Shown here piece by piece: positions 53,497-62,406 of a stretch of 64,000 nucleotides of DNA; position 1 is the first letter of the stretch; every line of letters begins with the position of its first letter. This stretch comes from Pontibacter harenae (GTDB lineage Bacteria; Bacteroidota; Bacteroidia; Cytophagales; Hymenobacteraceae), in contig NZ_JAJJWH010000008.1 in NCBI RefSeq assembly GCF_020907245.1, positions 62,001 to 126,000 on the forward strand, in the 5' to 3' direction. The notes beneath the pieces were generated by a model that was not told the DNA's origin, made no database searches, and saw nothing but the letters and a program-made list of their open reading frames with translations. A program made the translations under genes and the position numbers.

Positions 53497-54930
53497 ATGC
53501 TAACTGGACGCGTAAATGCCCCTGAAATCAACACCGAATACGGCTGGTTAAATACCGACCGCTCCTGGTCTATCAAAGACTTTAGGGGAAAGATTGTGCT
53601 GCTCGATTTCTGGACATTCGGCTGTATTAACTGCCAGCATATTGTGCCTGATCTGCATAAGCTGGAGCAGGAGTTTGCCGATTCATTAGTGGTGATTGGT
53701 GTGCATTCAGCCAAGTTTGATGCCGAGAAGCAGAACGAAACGATACTACAGGCCATTCAGAAGTTTGGGGTGGAGCACCCTGTGGTAAACGATGCCGATT
53801 TTCAAATCTGGAACCAGTACGGCATCAGGGCCTGGCCTACCACCGTACTAATTGACCCGAATGGAAAAGTAGTGGGGCAGCATGCAGGAGAAGGTGTGTA
53901 TGACACGGTGAGGCCGTACATTCAGAAGATGAAGGAGGAGTTTGCAGATGAGCTGAACCGAGAACCACTGCAGCTACAGGTGCCTAAGCGTACGGCCACC
54001 AGCTTATACTTCCCCTCCAAACTGACAAGCGATGAAGAAGGCAATATTTACCTTTCCGACAGTGGCTATAACCGCATCCTTAAAATAAACCAAGAAGGGC
54101 ATGTACTGGAGGCAATCGGGAGCGGCCTGAGGGGCTTTAGCAATGGCTCTTATGCCGAGGCTACTTTTAACGAGCCGCACGGCCTGGCGCTGTATGGCAA
54201 CGTTCTTTATGTAGCCGATGCTAAAAACAACGCTATCCGTAAAATTGATCTGGAGAAAAAGCTGGTAAGTACAGCGGCGGGTACAGGTGAGTTGGGCTAT
54301 TACTTTATGGAAGATAGTGTTGATGTACCTGTTAACCCAAACAGCCCTTGGGATTTGCTTATACTGGATAACTATATGTATATCGCCAATGCTGGTAACC
54401 ACCAGATTTTGCGTATGGATTTGGCAACGGAAAAAGTATACCGCTTTGCTGGCAGCGGACGAGAGGCTTTAACTGACGGATATTGGCGCGATGCTGCCTT
54501 CAATCAACCTAGTGGCCTCGCCAACAACGGTCACGTACTTTATGTGGCTGATGCCGAAGCGAGTGCCATTCGTACGGTAAACACAGAAACAGGCATGGTG
54601 CTGACACCCTTAGGCAGAGGCCTGTTCGATTTTGGAGATGTTGACGGTGCCGTGGACGATGCGCTGCTACAACATTGTGTGGGTGTGGAGGTGATAGACA
54701 GCGACATCTTTATTGCGGATACTTACAACGGTAAAGTGAAGGTGCTGGATCTGGAGCGGAGTCGTGTAAGTACGTTGGCAGAAGGTTTTAGTGAGCCAAA
54801 CGATGTGCTTTTCCTAAGAGGGCAGCTTTGGGTAACCAGCACCAACAGCCACCAATTATTTAAGGTAGATATTAGTACAGGCGAAAAAGAAGAAGTACAC
54901 GTGCAGGTGGTAACGAAGGTAGAACCGTAG
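53497..54930 (+). CDS. NHLRC2-like thioredoxin-NHL repeat protein
   Basis: 477-aa protein. The N-terminal thioredoxin-like domain (about 5-150) has FWTFGCINCQH with the redox pair Cys43 and Cys46, and the cis-Pro in RAWPTTVLIDP. A six-blade NHL-type propeller (about 165-470) shows repeats such as IYLSDSGYNRILKI, LYVADAKNNAIRKID and MYIANAGNHQILRMD. The order matches human NHLRC2 and its bacterial relatives. No signal peptide is evident at this start. Function in bacteria is unknown. It is monocistronic. Confidence 0.92.
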   Translation: MLTGRVNAPEINTEYGWLNTDRSWSIKDFRGKIVLLDFWTFGCINCQHIVPDLHKLEQEFADSLVVIGVHSAKFDAEKQNETILQAIQKFGVEHPVVNDADFQIWNQYGIRAWPTTVLIDPNGKVVGQHAGEGVYDTVRPYIQKMKEEFADELNREPLQLQVPKRTATSLYFPSKLTSDEEGNIYLSDSGYNRILKINQEGHVLEAIGSGLRGFSNGSYAEATFNEPHGLALYGNVLYVADAKNNAIRKIDLEKKLVSTAAGTGELGYYFMEDSVDVPVNPNSPWDLLILDNYMYIANAGNHQILRMDLATEKVYRFAGSGREALTDGYWRDAAFNQPSGLANNGHVLYVADAEASAIRTVNTETGMVLTPLGRGLFDFGDVDGAVDDALLQHCVGVEVIDSDIFIADTYNGKVKVLDLERSRVSTLAEGFSEPNDVLFLRGQLWVTSTNSHQLFKVDISTGEKEEVHVQVVTKVEP

Positions 54931-55088
54931 TTTTTTTCAGACAAAGGGCAAAAGGGGAATACTGTTATGGTTCTTGGTCAAAAACTATCCTTTCACGCTA
55001 TTAAGTTACTCCAATTTGAGTATTAGAGCTAGAAGTGGCTTAGAGCCATGGAGATGATGTTCTACACCACATTTCTAATTCATGATTT

Positions 55089-55721
55089 CTAATTTGCCTG
55101 TGTACTTGGTTCCTTCACCATACTAGCTCTTAACCTACGGAAGAACTTGAGCATGACCTGGAAAATAGGACTTTGGATAAGGCTGTAGAAGAATGTAGCT
55201 ATAAACACAGGTCCTCCTAAAAAGAAGCCGATCACCAGCACAACTAGTTCCACTGCAATGCGAGCGCGTGCTACGGATAGCTTTGTCCTATCGGCTATGG
55301 CCAGCATAAAGCCGTCGCGCGGGCCAGCACCTATGCCGCCTGCTACATATAGTCCGCCCGCAATGCCTCCGATAATCATAGCGGAGCCCAGCAGCAGGTA
55401 ATCCAGTAAGGTATGCGTAGCATCAGGCAAGATATCCAGCCACAAGAAAAAGTCCATAAAAGGGCCAACGAGCAGAGCATTCCCGAAGGTGCCGATGTTG
55501 ATGTATTCCCGCTTCACAAACCAGGTAACGCACACCAATGATAAGCCAACTATAACGCTCCAGGTACCGATCGTAAATCCTAGTTTCTGAAATAAGGCCA
55601 CGTTTAGCACCTCCCAGGGGTGCAGCCCTAAGTACTTTACCTTTACAGCCAGGGCATTGCCAAAGCCGAATAGAATTAATCCTGAAAAGAAAAAAATATA
55701 GTTAATTACCTTCTCCCGCAT
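55089..55721 (-). CDS. YitT/YczE family membrane protein
   Basis: 210-aa protein with five predicted TM segments (about 8-28, 50-68, 78-98, 108-130, 160-185). The family stretch GGLYVAGGIGAGPRDGFMLAI (about 122-142) is conserved, and a basic tail ends the protein. YczE/YyaS-type proteins are small multi-pass proteins of mostly unknown role; some regulate antibiotic production in Bacillus. No partner gene is adjacent. Confidence 0.85.
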   Translation of the reverse strand: MREKVINYIFFFSGLILFGFGNALAVKVKYLGLHPWEVLNVALFQKLGFTIGTWSVIVGLSLVCVTWFVKREYINIGTFGNALLVGPFMDFFLWLDILPDATHTLLDYLLLGSAMIIGGIAGGLYVAGGIGAGPRDGFMLAIADRTKLSVARARIAVELVVLVIGFFLGGPVFIATFFYSLIQSPIFQVMLKFFRRLRASMVKEPSTQAN

Positions 55722-56012
55722 GCGCTTTTACTCTCTTGCCAAATACTACACCTGTTGCACCATAAGCGGCTGCAAGGAAGTAAAATTAAATGGGACGGAC
55801 TAAATAATTGCTCAGTAACTCGTGAAAGTGGGTTTAAGTTGCAGCCTGTTTTTATAAACCTTCTCCGCCTGCCCCTGCTGTATCAGAAAGTCATATCAAT
55901 TCAAATGCATCCGCTTCTGCCACAGCGGTAGAAAAACCCTCAATATCGTCTGCGGTGAAGAAGGGAGTTTATTATATAAGGATGCGGAGCATGGAGAGGC
56001 TGGCTATGTAAT
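55722..56012. other. Intergenic region upstream of the YitT-like gene
   Basis: 291 bases between two minus-strand genes, with no credible gene or strong hairpin seen. It should carry the YitT-like gene promoter. Confidence 0.35.
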
Positions 56013-56996
56013 TTAATCTTCTGCGTATTCGGAGAATTCTTCTAAAACTGCGTCTGTCATATATTCTAGCCTTCTCTCTTTGGCCAAATCCTTAACGGAG
56101 TTATATGAAATAAATGTGCAAGATTGTGCTAAAATAAGCTTGAAGACAGGTCTAGTTAGCTCTTGCATAACTTTCCCCTTTCTTTCAGTTGGAGCAACTA
56201 TGTGGGCTTTAATTCTAAGATTAGGTTGAAGAGCCATTAAGTCAGCCATTCTTAATATACCCGAATAAATTGAAGTAGTGTGTTCTATCTCAAATGCACG
56301 CACAATGGTACGCCCCTTTATCCAAAGCACATCAATGTTCTCGATAGTTTTTATAGTATCATCATCATAGTTAAGAGGTAGGTCATATAGTAAAGAAGTT
56401 GGTTTGGGTTGCCAAACTTCGAAGATTCTGCTCCTGTCATTTTTAGGAAGCCACACCTTATAATTCATACGCTCACCGATTTCTGCAATCATTGCTTGCA
56501 CTTTTATGGATTCACGAGTTAATGGTGCTTCCTCAAGCAGTGAGTCATTAAAATTAGTTATAGTTATATTAGAATCTTCTGTAGGTGGTTTGATTTCATA
56601 AGGCACAAACAGCGCAATTTTATCTTTATCAAATTCAGAGTTGAGCAGTTCACAGGCATTTTGATCTGAGATTGGTTTAGATGCCTGCATATATTTAACT
56701 CCCCATGATGGGCCTCCTGCCTGAGATAATATAGAAATGTCGAATGGTCTGCAGAACTCAAGATCCTTAATTTTCAGAGAATGCACATATTTTTGAGCAT
56801 CAGGCCATGGTTTGAAATTAGTTAGCTCGTCGAGTTTAAATCGAACACCACAAAAAGTCTTTTTGCCAATTTTAACAGCCAAATAAATTAAATCATTAGG
56901 TTGTGGTCCTCTATTTGAGAATCCAGCTACTTTATGTTCAACACAAATATTATAATTCTCAACTGAGGTAGAACAATGTAGGATTCTTGTGCTCAT
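56013..56996 (-). CDS. Orphan protein with a PD-(D/E)XK nuclease-like C-terminal domain
   Basis: 327-aa cytoplasmic protein whose AT-rich sequence differs from its neighbours. Residues about 1-110 resemble an EVE-like or other small beta-domain (LIYLAVKIGKKTFCGVRF). The C-terminal part has helix-strand order with Asp222 in NIDVLW, then AFEIEHTTSIYSG, where Glu236-Ile-Glu238 replaces the usual E-x-K. A helix with E-x(n) (AMIAEIGERMNY) precedes it, and HIVAP and RPVF strands follow. This order fits the restriction-endonuclease fold. No methylase or helicase gene is adjacent. It may be a single-gene defence or mobile accessory gene. Confidence 0.6.
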   Translation of the reverse strand: MSTRILHCSTSVENYNICVEHKVAGFSNRGPQPNDLIYLAVKIGKKTFCGVRFKLDELTNFKPWPDAQKYVHSLKIKDLEFCRPFDISILSQAGGPSWGVKYMQASKPISDQNACELLNSEFDKDKIALFVPYEIKPPTEDSNITITNFNDSLLEEAPLTRESIKVQAMIAEIGERMNYKVWLPKNDRSRIFEVWQPKPTSLLYDLPLNYDDDTIKTIENIDVLWIKGRTIVRAFEIEHTTSIYSGILRMADLMALQPNLRIKAHIVAPTERKGKVMQELTRPVFKLILAQSCTFISYNSVKDLAKERRLEYMTDAVLEEFSEYAED

Positions 56997-57067
56997 TAAG
57001 CTTATGTAAAGTAAAAGATATAGGATGAAGTTAATGTATAGTTATACATCTTCCTAATATTTCTACT

Positions 57068-57352
57068 CTACCGCCTCACCTCAAAACCTTCAAATCCACC
57101 CAGTTCTTTTAATTTCTGCACTTCCACCTTCTCTACCTTGGCTCTGCTAGGCCCTTCATGCGCCCAATGCTCCAACTGGTTTAATGCTTCAGCGTCTCCT
57201 TCGGCTTCTAAGTAAACTGTGCCGTCGGCTTCATTTTGTACAAACCCTGTAAGGCTCAGTTCTTGTGCTTTTTCCTTGGTGCTGGCCCTGAAGAATACAC
57301 CGTGTACTTTGCCGTACACGCGGATAGCGATGTGTTTTTTGTCTGTGTTCAT
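57068..57352 (-). CDS. Acylphosphatase
   Basis: 94-aa enzyme that hydrolyses acyl phosphates. The P-loop-like site YGKVHGVFFRAST supplies Arg22, and Asn40 in GFVQNEADGTV is the second catalytic residue; both are in the normal positions. Full length for the family. It is monocistronic. Confidence 0.95.
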   Translation of the reverse strand: MNTDKKHIAIRVYGKVHGVFFRASTKEKAQELSLTGFVQNEADGTVYLEAEGDAEALNQLEHWAHEGPSRAKVEKVEVQKLKELGGFEGFEVRR

Positions 57353-57451
57353 AATAATATAAGAAAATGATAGTGCTTCAGAAATGAAGCTGTGGTTAAA
57401 GAAACGGAGAATACCGCTATGGGTTGATAGCTTTAATTGTAGAAAAACTTA

Positions 57452-58375
57452 TCAGTAATACAGCCAATGGCCTTTTACCCGCCCTTTAGAAGTGACTTCC
57501 AGTGCAGGGAAAGGCAGCTTAATAAAGAACATACTTTTCAGTAGTGTGTTCAGAAATTTACTGTCGGTTTTGATCTTAGTCCAGTCGATGTCGAGGGAGA
57601 GCAGGTACTGGCGGTAATGCTCTCTTTCGGGCAAGTATACGCCACGATAGTAGCGCCTGTTCTCAAACTCGCCGAACATGCCGTTGGCGCTGTAGCCTAC
57701 GGTGATATTAACCCAATCGGGTAGCTGGTTGCGGAGCAGGAGTTTGTATGCGTTCATACTGACCCAGTAGGTATGGGCGTTGTAGTCGAGGAACAGACTT
57801 TCGAGGTGCGTATCGCCGAGGTAGCCGTTGGCCTGGTTATAGTAGGGTGAGGGCGAAAAGCTGAATTTAAACTTCACAGGCTGATCGTTGAACAGCAGTT
57901 CCTGACCGATAACAATTGCAGAGCCTGCGGCGTTGGCCACCATGTCAGGAGCCGAAAAGCCCCAACCTTCGTAGAGGCCGTCGAATACTTCGATGGGCGT
58001 TTGCAGCACCAGCCCGAGGGTGCCGCCGTAAAGTAAAGCCTTTCCTTTGGGCACACCTGCATTGCGCAGCAATTTATAACCAAGGTAGCTCTCTACATAA
58101 GAACCGAAGGCATGGCCGGACTTATCTACCTGTAGGTAACCTTTGGTATCATCATAGAAATGGAAAGGCACTCGCTCATGGTCTTTGTACCAGATAAACT
58201 GCAGGTACGACATTCCCGCTACATAAAAGCCAGCCTCAGCCGCAATAATAGGTATAAGCTTTCGACGGTTTACGGTGCTGGAATCTGCTGCAGGAGCTTC
58301 ATCTCCTTGCGCAAAAGCTAGGGAGCCTGGCGGAAGAGTGAACAAAAGAAGCAGAAGCAGTTTGAAAAGCCGCAT
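57452..58375 (-). CDS. DUF2279 family secreted protein
   Basis: 307-aa protein with a signal peptide (1-23, ending AFAQ) and the DUF2279 family layout. A membrane-proximal N-terminal part (IIAAEAGFYVAGMSYLQFIWYKDHE) is followed by DKSGHAFGSYVESY, GFSAPDMVANAAGS and a strand-rich C-terminus that may be an outer-membrane barrel. It ends LYY. Function is unknown; the family is typical of Bacteroidota. Confidence 0.85.
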   Translation of the reverse strand: MRLFKLLLLLLFTLPPGSLAFAQGDEAPAADSSTVNRRKLIPIIAAEAGFYVAGMSYLQFIWYKDHERVPFHFYDDTKGYLQVDKSGHAFGSYVESYLGYKLLRNAGVPKGKALLYGGTLGLVLQTPIEVFDGLYEGWGFSAPDMVANAAGSAIVIGQELLFNDQPVKFKFSFSPSPYYNQANGYLGDTHLESLFLDYNAHTYWVSMNAYKLLLRNQLPDWVNITVGYSANGMFGEFENRRYYRGVYLPEREHYRQYLLSLDIDWTKIKTDSKFLNTLLKSMFFIKLPFPALEVTSKGRVKGHWLYY

Positions 58376-58604
58376 CAGAGTAAGGAGACAAAACTAATTT
58401 AATTTGATGATGAGCAAAAGCATTGAATAAGGGTATTCTATTCAGGAAGAAGTCGTGTGTCTTGTGTCGTGATATTTGTGTCCATTTTGCACTGCACTAA
58501 AGGTAGCAAAAGCGGCAGAATTCTGTAGGAGAGGTGGGTTTTTTAAGTTCCTGCTGCAGCACGTTATCGCCTGCCGAATTGTTGCACAATAGAGGCAGGT
58601 ATAG
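58376..58604. other. Divergent spacer left of the serine dehydratase promoter
   Basis: Lies between the minus-strand DUF2279 gene and the plus-strand serine dehydratase gene. No gene seen. The promoter at 58605-58632 lies at its right end. Confidence 0.4.
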
Positions 58605-58632
58605 TTGATTGCCTAAAATTGCTTTAACTTTG
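58605..58632 (+). promoter_or_regulatory. Predicted sigma-A promoter of the serine dehydratase gene
   Basis: TTG at 58605-58607 and TAACTTTG at 58625-58632 match the Bacteroidota -33/-7 elements with a 17-base spacer, 48 bases before the ATG at 58680. Confidence 0.4.
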
Positions 58633-58679
58633 ATGTACTGCTGCGAGAGCGGCAGTTTGCTCTATAAAAGATTAAACTT

Positions 58680-59591
58680 ATGTCGCTATTATTTACGGAT
58701 TTCAAAAGCTGGGAAAAGCACTGCATCGAAACAGGGAAGCCACTTTACCAACCTGTGCTGGAATATGAAATAGACCAGAAAGGCCGTACAGAAGAGTATA
58801 TTTGGGAAAACCTTGCCAAAGCCTTCGATGTGATGAAAGACGCTGTGCAGACAGGACTGACGGAGGACATGCGTTCCCGCTCGGGTATGGTGAACAACAG
58901 CGCCAAAAAAGTTGCCAAATCGCCTGTAACGGTGCTGTCGCCTGAGTTTCAGATGCTGGTGTCGCGGGCACTGGGAGCGAAAGAAGTGAATTCCTGTATG
59001 GGCCGTGTGGTAGCTGCACCAACAGCTGGTGCTTCGGGTATATTGCCAGGCACGCTCACTACCTTACAGGAACTGCACGGGCTGGACGATAGAACCATAC
59101 ACGAAGGCTTGTTGATAGGAGCTGGTATAGCCTTGATCATTGAGCAAAATGCTTCATTGGCAGGCGCTGTGGGCGGTTGCCAGGCCGAGACAGGCAGTGC
59201 AGCTGCCATGGCCGCTGGAGCTATAGTATACTGCCTGGGCGGCACGGTAGAGCAGGTATTTGCGGCTGTTGCCATTACTATACAATGTATGCTGGGCCTG
59301 ATCTGCGATCCTGTGGCGGGACTGGTGGAGGTACCCTGCATTGTGCGTAATGCCAGTGCTGCGGCTATTGCTTTTTCATCGGCACAAATGGCCATAGCAG
59401 GCGTAAACCCTGTTATACCTGTAGACCAATGCGTGGCAGCTCTCGGCGAGGTAGGCGAAAGCATGGAACGCAAATATAAAGAAACAGCCGAAGGCGGCTT
59501 AGCGAATACACCGAGAGCCCGCGAAATAGAGAATTTTGTGCTGGTGCAGGACGTGGAGATTCTGCCAGACGAGGAAGATTTAGAGGCTTAG
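58680..59591 (+). CDS. sdaAA: L-serine ammonia-lyase, iron-sulfur type, alpha subunit
   Basis: 303-aa alpha chain that converts L-serine to pyruvate and ammonia using a 4Fe-4S cluster. The cluster cysteines Cys167 (GGCQAETG), Cys209 (LICDPVAG) and Cys220 (VEVPCIVRN) have spacings of 42 and 11, as in E. coli SdaA Cys343/385/396. The PTAGASGILPG stretch (114-124) is the family hallmark. No beta-subunit gene adjoins it, so the partner is elsewhere or absent. Confidence 0.93.
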   Translation: MSLLFTDFKSWEKHCIETGKPLYQPVLEYEIDQKGRTEEYIWENLAKAFDVMKDAVQTGLTEDMRSRSGMVNNSAKKVAKSPVTVLSPEFQMLVSRALGAKEVNSCMGRVVAAPTAGASGILPGTLTTLQELHGLDDRTIHEGLLIGAGIALIIEQNASLAGAVGGCQAETGSAAAMAAGAIVYCLGGTVEQVFAAVAITIQCMLGLICDPVAGLVEVPCIVRNASAAAIAFSSAQMAIAGVNPVIPVDQCVAALGEVGESMERKYKETAEGGLANTPRAREIENFVLVQDVEILPDEEDLEA

Positions 59592-59904
59592 GGAGTTAAA
59601 GATTTAGAGAGTTGTGTTGAGTTAGAGGGTTAAAGATTTAGAGAGGTAGAAAGTTGAGGAGGCTTTCTACCTTTTTTGCTTTTGAATCAGCCATAATTGT
59701 TGGTGAAAACATACAACAACGGTGGAGGCAGGAAGGGAAAAGAATAAAATATGGCCTCTGAAGCTCCTTTGCTTCGGGCAAAAGTCTAGCGTCTAAACTC
59801 AAAGCTCTAATATCTAGCATCTAACTTCTAAAATCTTTTCCCCTTCGTGCAACGCTTCAGCAGGTTCAAGGGTCTTACAGGCGGATACTTATACCTTTTA
59901 AGCT
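59592..59904. repeat. Low-complexity intergenic repeats
   Basis: 313-bp spacer with no gene. The left part (about 59590-59660) has repeats of GAGTTaaAGATTTAGAGAG type. The right part (about 59785-59835) has degenerate repeats of CTAgcATCTAAc type. A low-complexity tract of similar type occurs at 41731-41777. Confidence 0.5.
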
Positions 59905-60633
59905 ATGAAAAAATCACTTTTGCTGGCAACTTTAGTTGGTGTGCTGGCGCTGCAATCTTGCTCTGTGCCTCCCATGGCAGTAGAATCTTCTTTTAAACAG
60001 CAGGCCGAGGAGTTGCCCGTAACAGGCCGAAAGGCTTTTAAGCCGAATGGCCGTTTCAATGTTGGGAACTATATTGTGGCAAACGTAGACCGTGGCTGGA
60101 AAAATTCGGGTGGCTTTTCGATACTGGGCTATGAGAATATCAAGTCGAGCCAGAAGTACCAGTTCAGCCTGCAGGATGGTAAAGGCGACGAGTGGTATGT
60201 TTTCGGCATAAGCAAACTGCAAGAGAAGAACCTGAAGTCCACGAACGGGTTTAGTTTTAGGGTAGCGCCTAGCATGGAATACTATACCAGCTACTTTACC
60301 TCCCCTGAAAGCGGGCAGTGGCAGTTACTAACCGTTGATCCTGGGCATTACCTGGAGCGCAACAAGTTTGAGGGTGGCGTATCGAATGGAGTAACATACT
60401 ACGAAATCACACCTGTTTATAAATTCGAGGGCAAGAGCTTGCCGCTTTCCGACATTGTGGGCTACGAGTTTAAAGAGGGTGAGATGGTAATTGGGGCTGT
60501 GCAGGTAGTGAACAACGGAAAGGTGTGGCTGCAGCCAAACTTACCTGTCGATACCCGTATGGTGCTGGCTAGTGCCATGGCCTCGCTCTTGCTCTACGAC
60601 AAGCTATATGCCTCTGAAGTAGCGCTGAACTAA
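59905..60633 (+). CDS. Predicted lipoprotein of unknown function
   Basis: 242-aa protein. The signal ends in the lipobox ALQSC (Cys19), predicting a lipid anchor. The mature part is beta-rich with no recognised domain (GRFNVGNYIVANVDRGW, YQFSLQDGKGDEWYVFG, GYEFKEGEMVIGAVQV). The C-terminus (about 220-242) is helical. No partner is evident and the next gene is 150 bases away. Probably an envelope lipoprotein restricted to relatives. Confidence 0.7.
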   Translation: MKKSLLLATLVGVLALQSCSVPPMAVESSFKQQAEELPVTGRKAFKPNGRFNVGNYIVANVDRGWKNSGGFSILGYENIKSSQKYQFSLQDGKGDEWYVFGISKLQEKNLKSTNGFSFRVAPSMEYYTSYFTSPESGQWQLLTVDPGHYLERNKFEGGVSNGVTYYEITPVYKFEGKSLPLSDIVGYEFKEGEMVIGAVQVVNNGKVWLQPNLPVDTRMVLASAMASLLLYDKLYASEVALN

Positions 60634-60738
60634 ACCAAACGCTGTTGCTGTTCCTTATCTAAATGTAGCCTGCTGTAAATTAGTTATTTATATCTATGTG
60701 GAAGTATAAAACGTATGCTTTTATACGTTACTTACTTA

Positions 60739-60746
60739 TAGCTTTG
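60739..60746 (+). promoter_or_regulatory. Candidate -7 box of the DUF4407 gene
   Basis: TAGCTTTG at 60739-60746 matches TAnnTTTG, 37 bases before the ATG at 60784. The -33 element is weak. Confidence 0.35.
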
Positions 60747-60783
60747 CCAGAGGCTACAATACAGGACAGCTTAAGATTCATTC

Positions 60784-61959
60784 ATGACAAAATTCTTTTG
60801 GTGGTGTGCGGGTGCCGACGACACTATTCTCGAAAAATGCTCTAAATCGGAGCATGTAAAATATGCAGGTATTGGCGCTACTGTTTTGTTTACAGGCCTT
60901 TTGGCAGGTATATCAGGAGCCTACGCGCTTTACACAGTATTCGATTCAGCGGCTATGGCCATTGCTTTTGGTTTGCTGTGGGGTGCTGTTATCTTCAACC
61001 TAGACCGCTTCATCGTTTCCACACTGCGCAAAGAGGGCAAGTTCTGGAAAGAGCTGCTGATGGTAACGCCGCGCATTCTGCTGGCGCTGGTGCTGGCCGT
61101 GGTTATTTCAAAACCGTTGGAGCTAAAGATTTTCGACAAAGAGATTCAGGCAGTGCTGAAGGAGAAACAGGCTGAGCTGGCTATTGAGCACAAAGCGTTA
61201 GTAGGAAAACAGTTTGCCGAAGTAGATTCTATCAAATCAGAGATTGCCGCCATTCGCCAGGAGGTGGATACCAAGCTGCAGGAGCGGAATAAAACTTATG
61301 AGGCACTCGCTGCCGAGGCCGATGGCACAGGCGGTACTGGTAAAGTAGGCAAAGGCCCTATCTACCAGGAAAAGAAAATGCAGTACGATAAGGTAGACCA
61401 GGAACTGCAGTTATTGCAAGCCGATGCCCAGCAGCGTATTGCCCTGCGCGAGCAGCGTATTGCCGACCTGATGAAACAATATGATGAGACGGTGGCAGAA
61501 GGGCAGGAGAGCTTCTCCAACTACGATGGCTTGATGGCTCGCATTAACGCGCTGGACGAACTGCCGTGGCTCCCTGTATTCTTTATTACCTTGCTTTTCA
61601 TCTGTTTAGAGACAGCGCCAATCTTTACAAAACTGGTATCTAGCAAAGGACCATACGACGATATACTGAAAGGTATAGAGCATGAGCGCACAACGCAGGA
61701 AATGCAGCGTGTAGCTGAGCGCCAGAAGCAGTATGATACCCGCCATGCTGTAGCCGAAGCTAAATTCGCTGCCCGCACCGAGTATGAAATTGATGCCAAG
61801 CGTGAAGAGGAACGGGTTAAATCCGATGCCCATCTGGAGGTAGTGCGGGAATCAGCGGCCGTTTGGAAAGAGCGTAAATTGGCTGATGTACACCGTAGCT
61901 CCAACGCCGCAGCGGATTTCCTGAATGATGGTGAGGAAAACGGCTACTATAAGTGGTAG
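60784..61959 (+). CDS. DUF4407 membrane protein
   Basis: 391-aa protein. Three TM helices lie at about 28-50, 57-78 and 95-115. A long periplasmic or extramembrane coiled coil follows (about 117-255, rich in Glu, Gln, Lys, with an Ala/Gly-rich break GTGGTGKVGKG), then a fourth TM at about 263-283 (PVFFITLLFICLETAP) and a charged helical tail to the end. This is the DUF4407 layout. The role is unknown; the tail is rich in Arg and Glu and likely cytoplasmic. Confidence 0.88.
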   Translation: MTKFFWWCAGADDTILEKCSKSEHVKYAGIGATVLFTGLLAGISGAYALYTVFDSAAMAIAFGLLWGAVIFNLDRFIVSTLRKEGKFWKELLMVTPRILLALVLAVVISKPLELKIFDKEIQAVLKEKQAELAIEHKALVGKQFAEVDSIKSEIAAIRQEVDTKLQERNKTYEALAAEADGTGGTGKVGKGPIYQEKKMQYDKVDQELQLLQADAQQRIALREQRIADLMKQYDETVAEGQESFSNYDGLMARINALDELPWLPVFFITLLFICLETAPIFTKLVSSKGPYDDILKGIEHERTTQEMQRVAERQKQYDTRHAVAEAKFAARTEYEIDAKREEERVKSDAHLEVVRESAAVWKERKLADVHRSSNAAADFLNDGEENGYYKW

Positions 61960-62030
61960 TTTGTGAAAATTATGAATGGAGGGAATGTACTGCTGTAATA
62001 CAGTGGCTATAAACTCAAGATCTATAGAAT

Positions 62031-62066
62031 AAAACCCTGCCGTTGCTGATGTAACTGCAGGGTTTT
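62031..62066 (+). terminator. Terminator after the DUF4407 gene
   Basis: Perfect 10-base arms (62031-62040 and 62057-62066) with a 16-base loop. The 3' arm ends in TTTT. Confidence 0.65.
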
Positions 62067-62374
62067 CTGTTTGGATGATGATTTGCCTTATCCGCCTTGG
62101 CCTCCGCCGTTGTGGTGTGTTCTCACCAACAACCACTTTTACTCTCATTTTGTTACACGACTGCTACACTTAATTTTATTTCGACGATAGTGATAGAACT
62201 CCCTTCCTTCGACAAGGAGGGATGGTTGGATAAATTGGCAGAGGCTTGTAAAGGGTGTTAATATAAAATTAAGGCAGTACGTGTTATCTGTTAAAAAGCG
62301 TAACAATCACAGATAACCAGACATAAAGCCTTCTGTTGCCCTGCTGGGAATTAGGTAGAGATTCGCCTCTGCTG

Positions 62375-62382
62375 TACCTTTG
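62375..62382 (+). promoter_or_regulatory. Candidate -7 box of the aminotransferase gene
   Basis: TACCTTTG matches TAnnTTTG. It overlaps the TTG at 62380, which argues that the real start is the ATG at 62407, 25 bases downstream of the box. Confidence 0.45.
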
Positions 62383-62406
62383 CACCTGAATTTAAACTTA
62401 AGCAAT

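Larger units (their letters stand above)
61960..62406. other. 447-bp intergenic region
   Basis: Contains a DUF4407 terminator (62031-62066) and the promoter box of the aminotransferase at its right end. No gene is seen. A weak imperfect hairpin (about 62201-62225) is also present. Confidence 0.45.

Noticed and set aside
59592..59904. CRISPR array
   Set aside because: Units are short, degenerate and without unique spacers; no cas genes are in the window.
62380..62406. TTG at 62380 as the aminotransferase start
   Set aside because: It lies inside the TACCTTTG promoter box at 62375-62382; the ATG at 62407 fits better.
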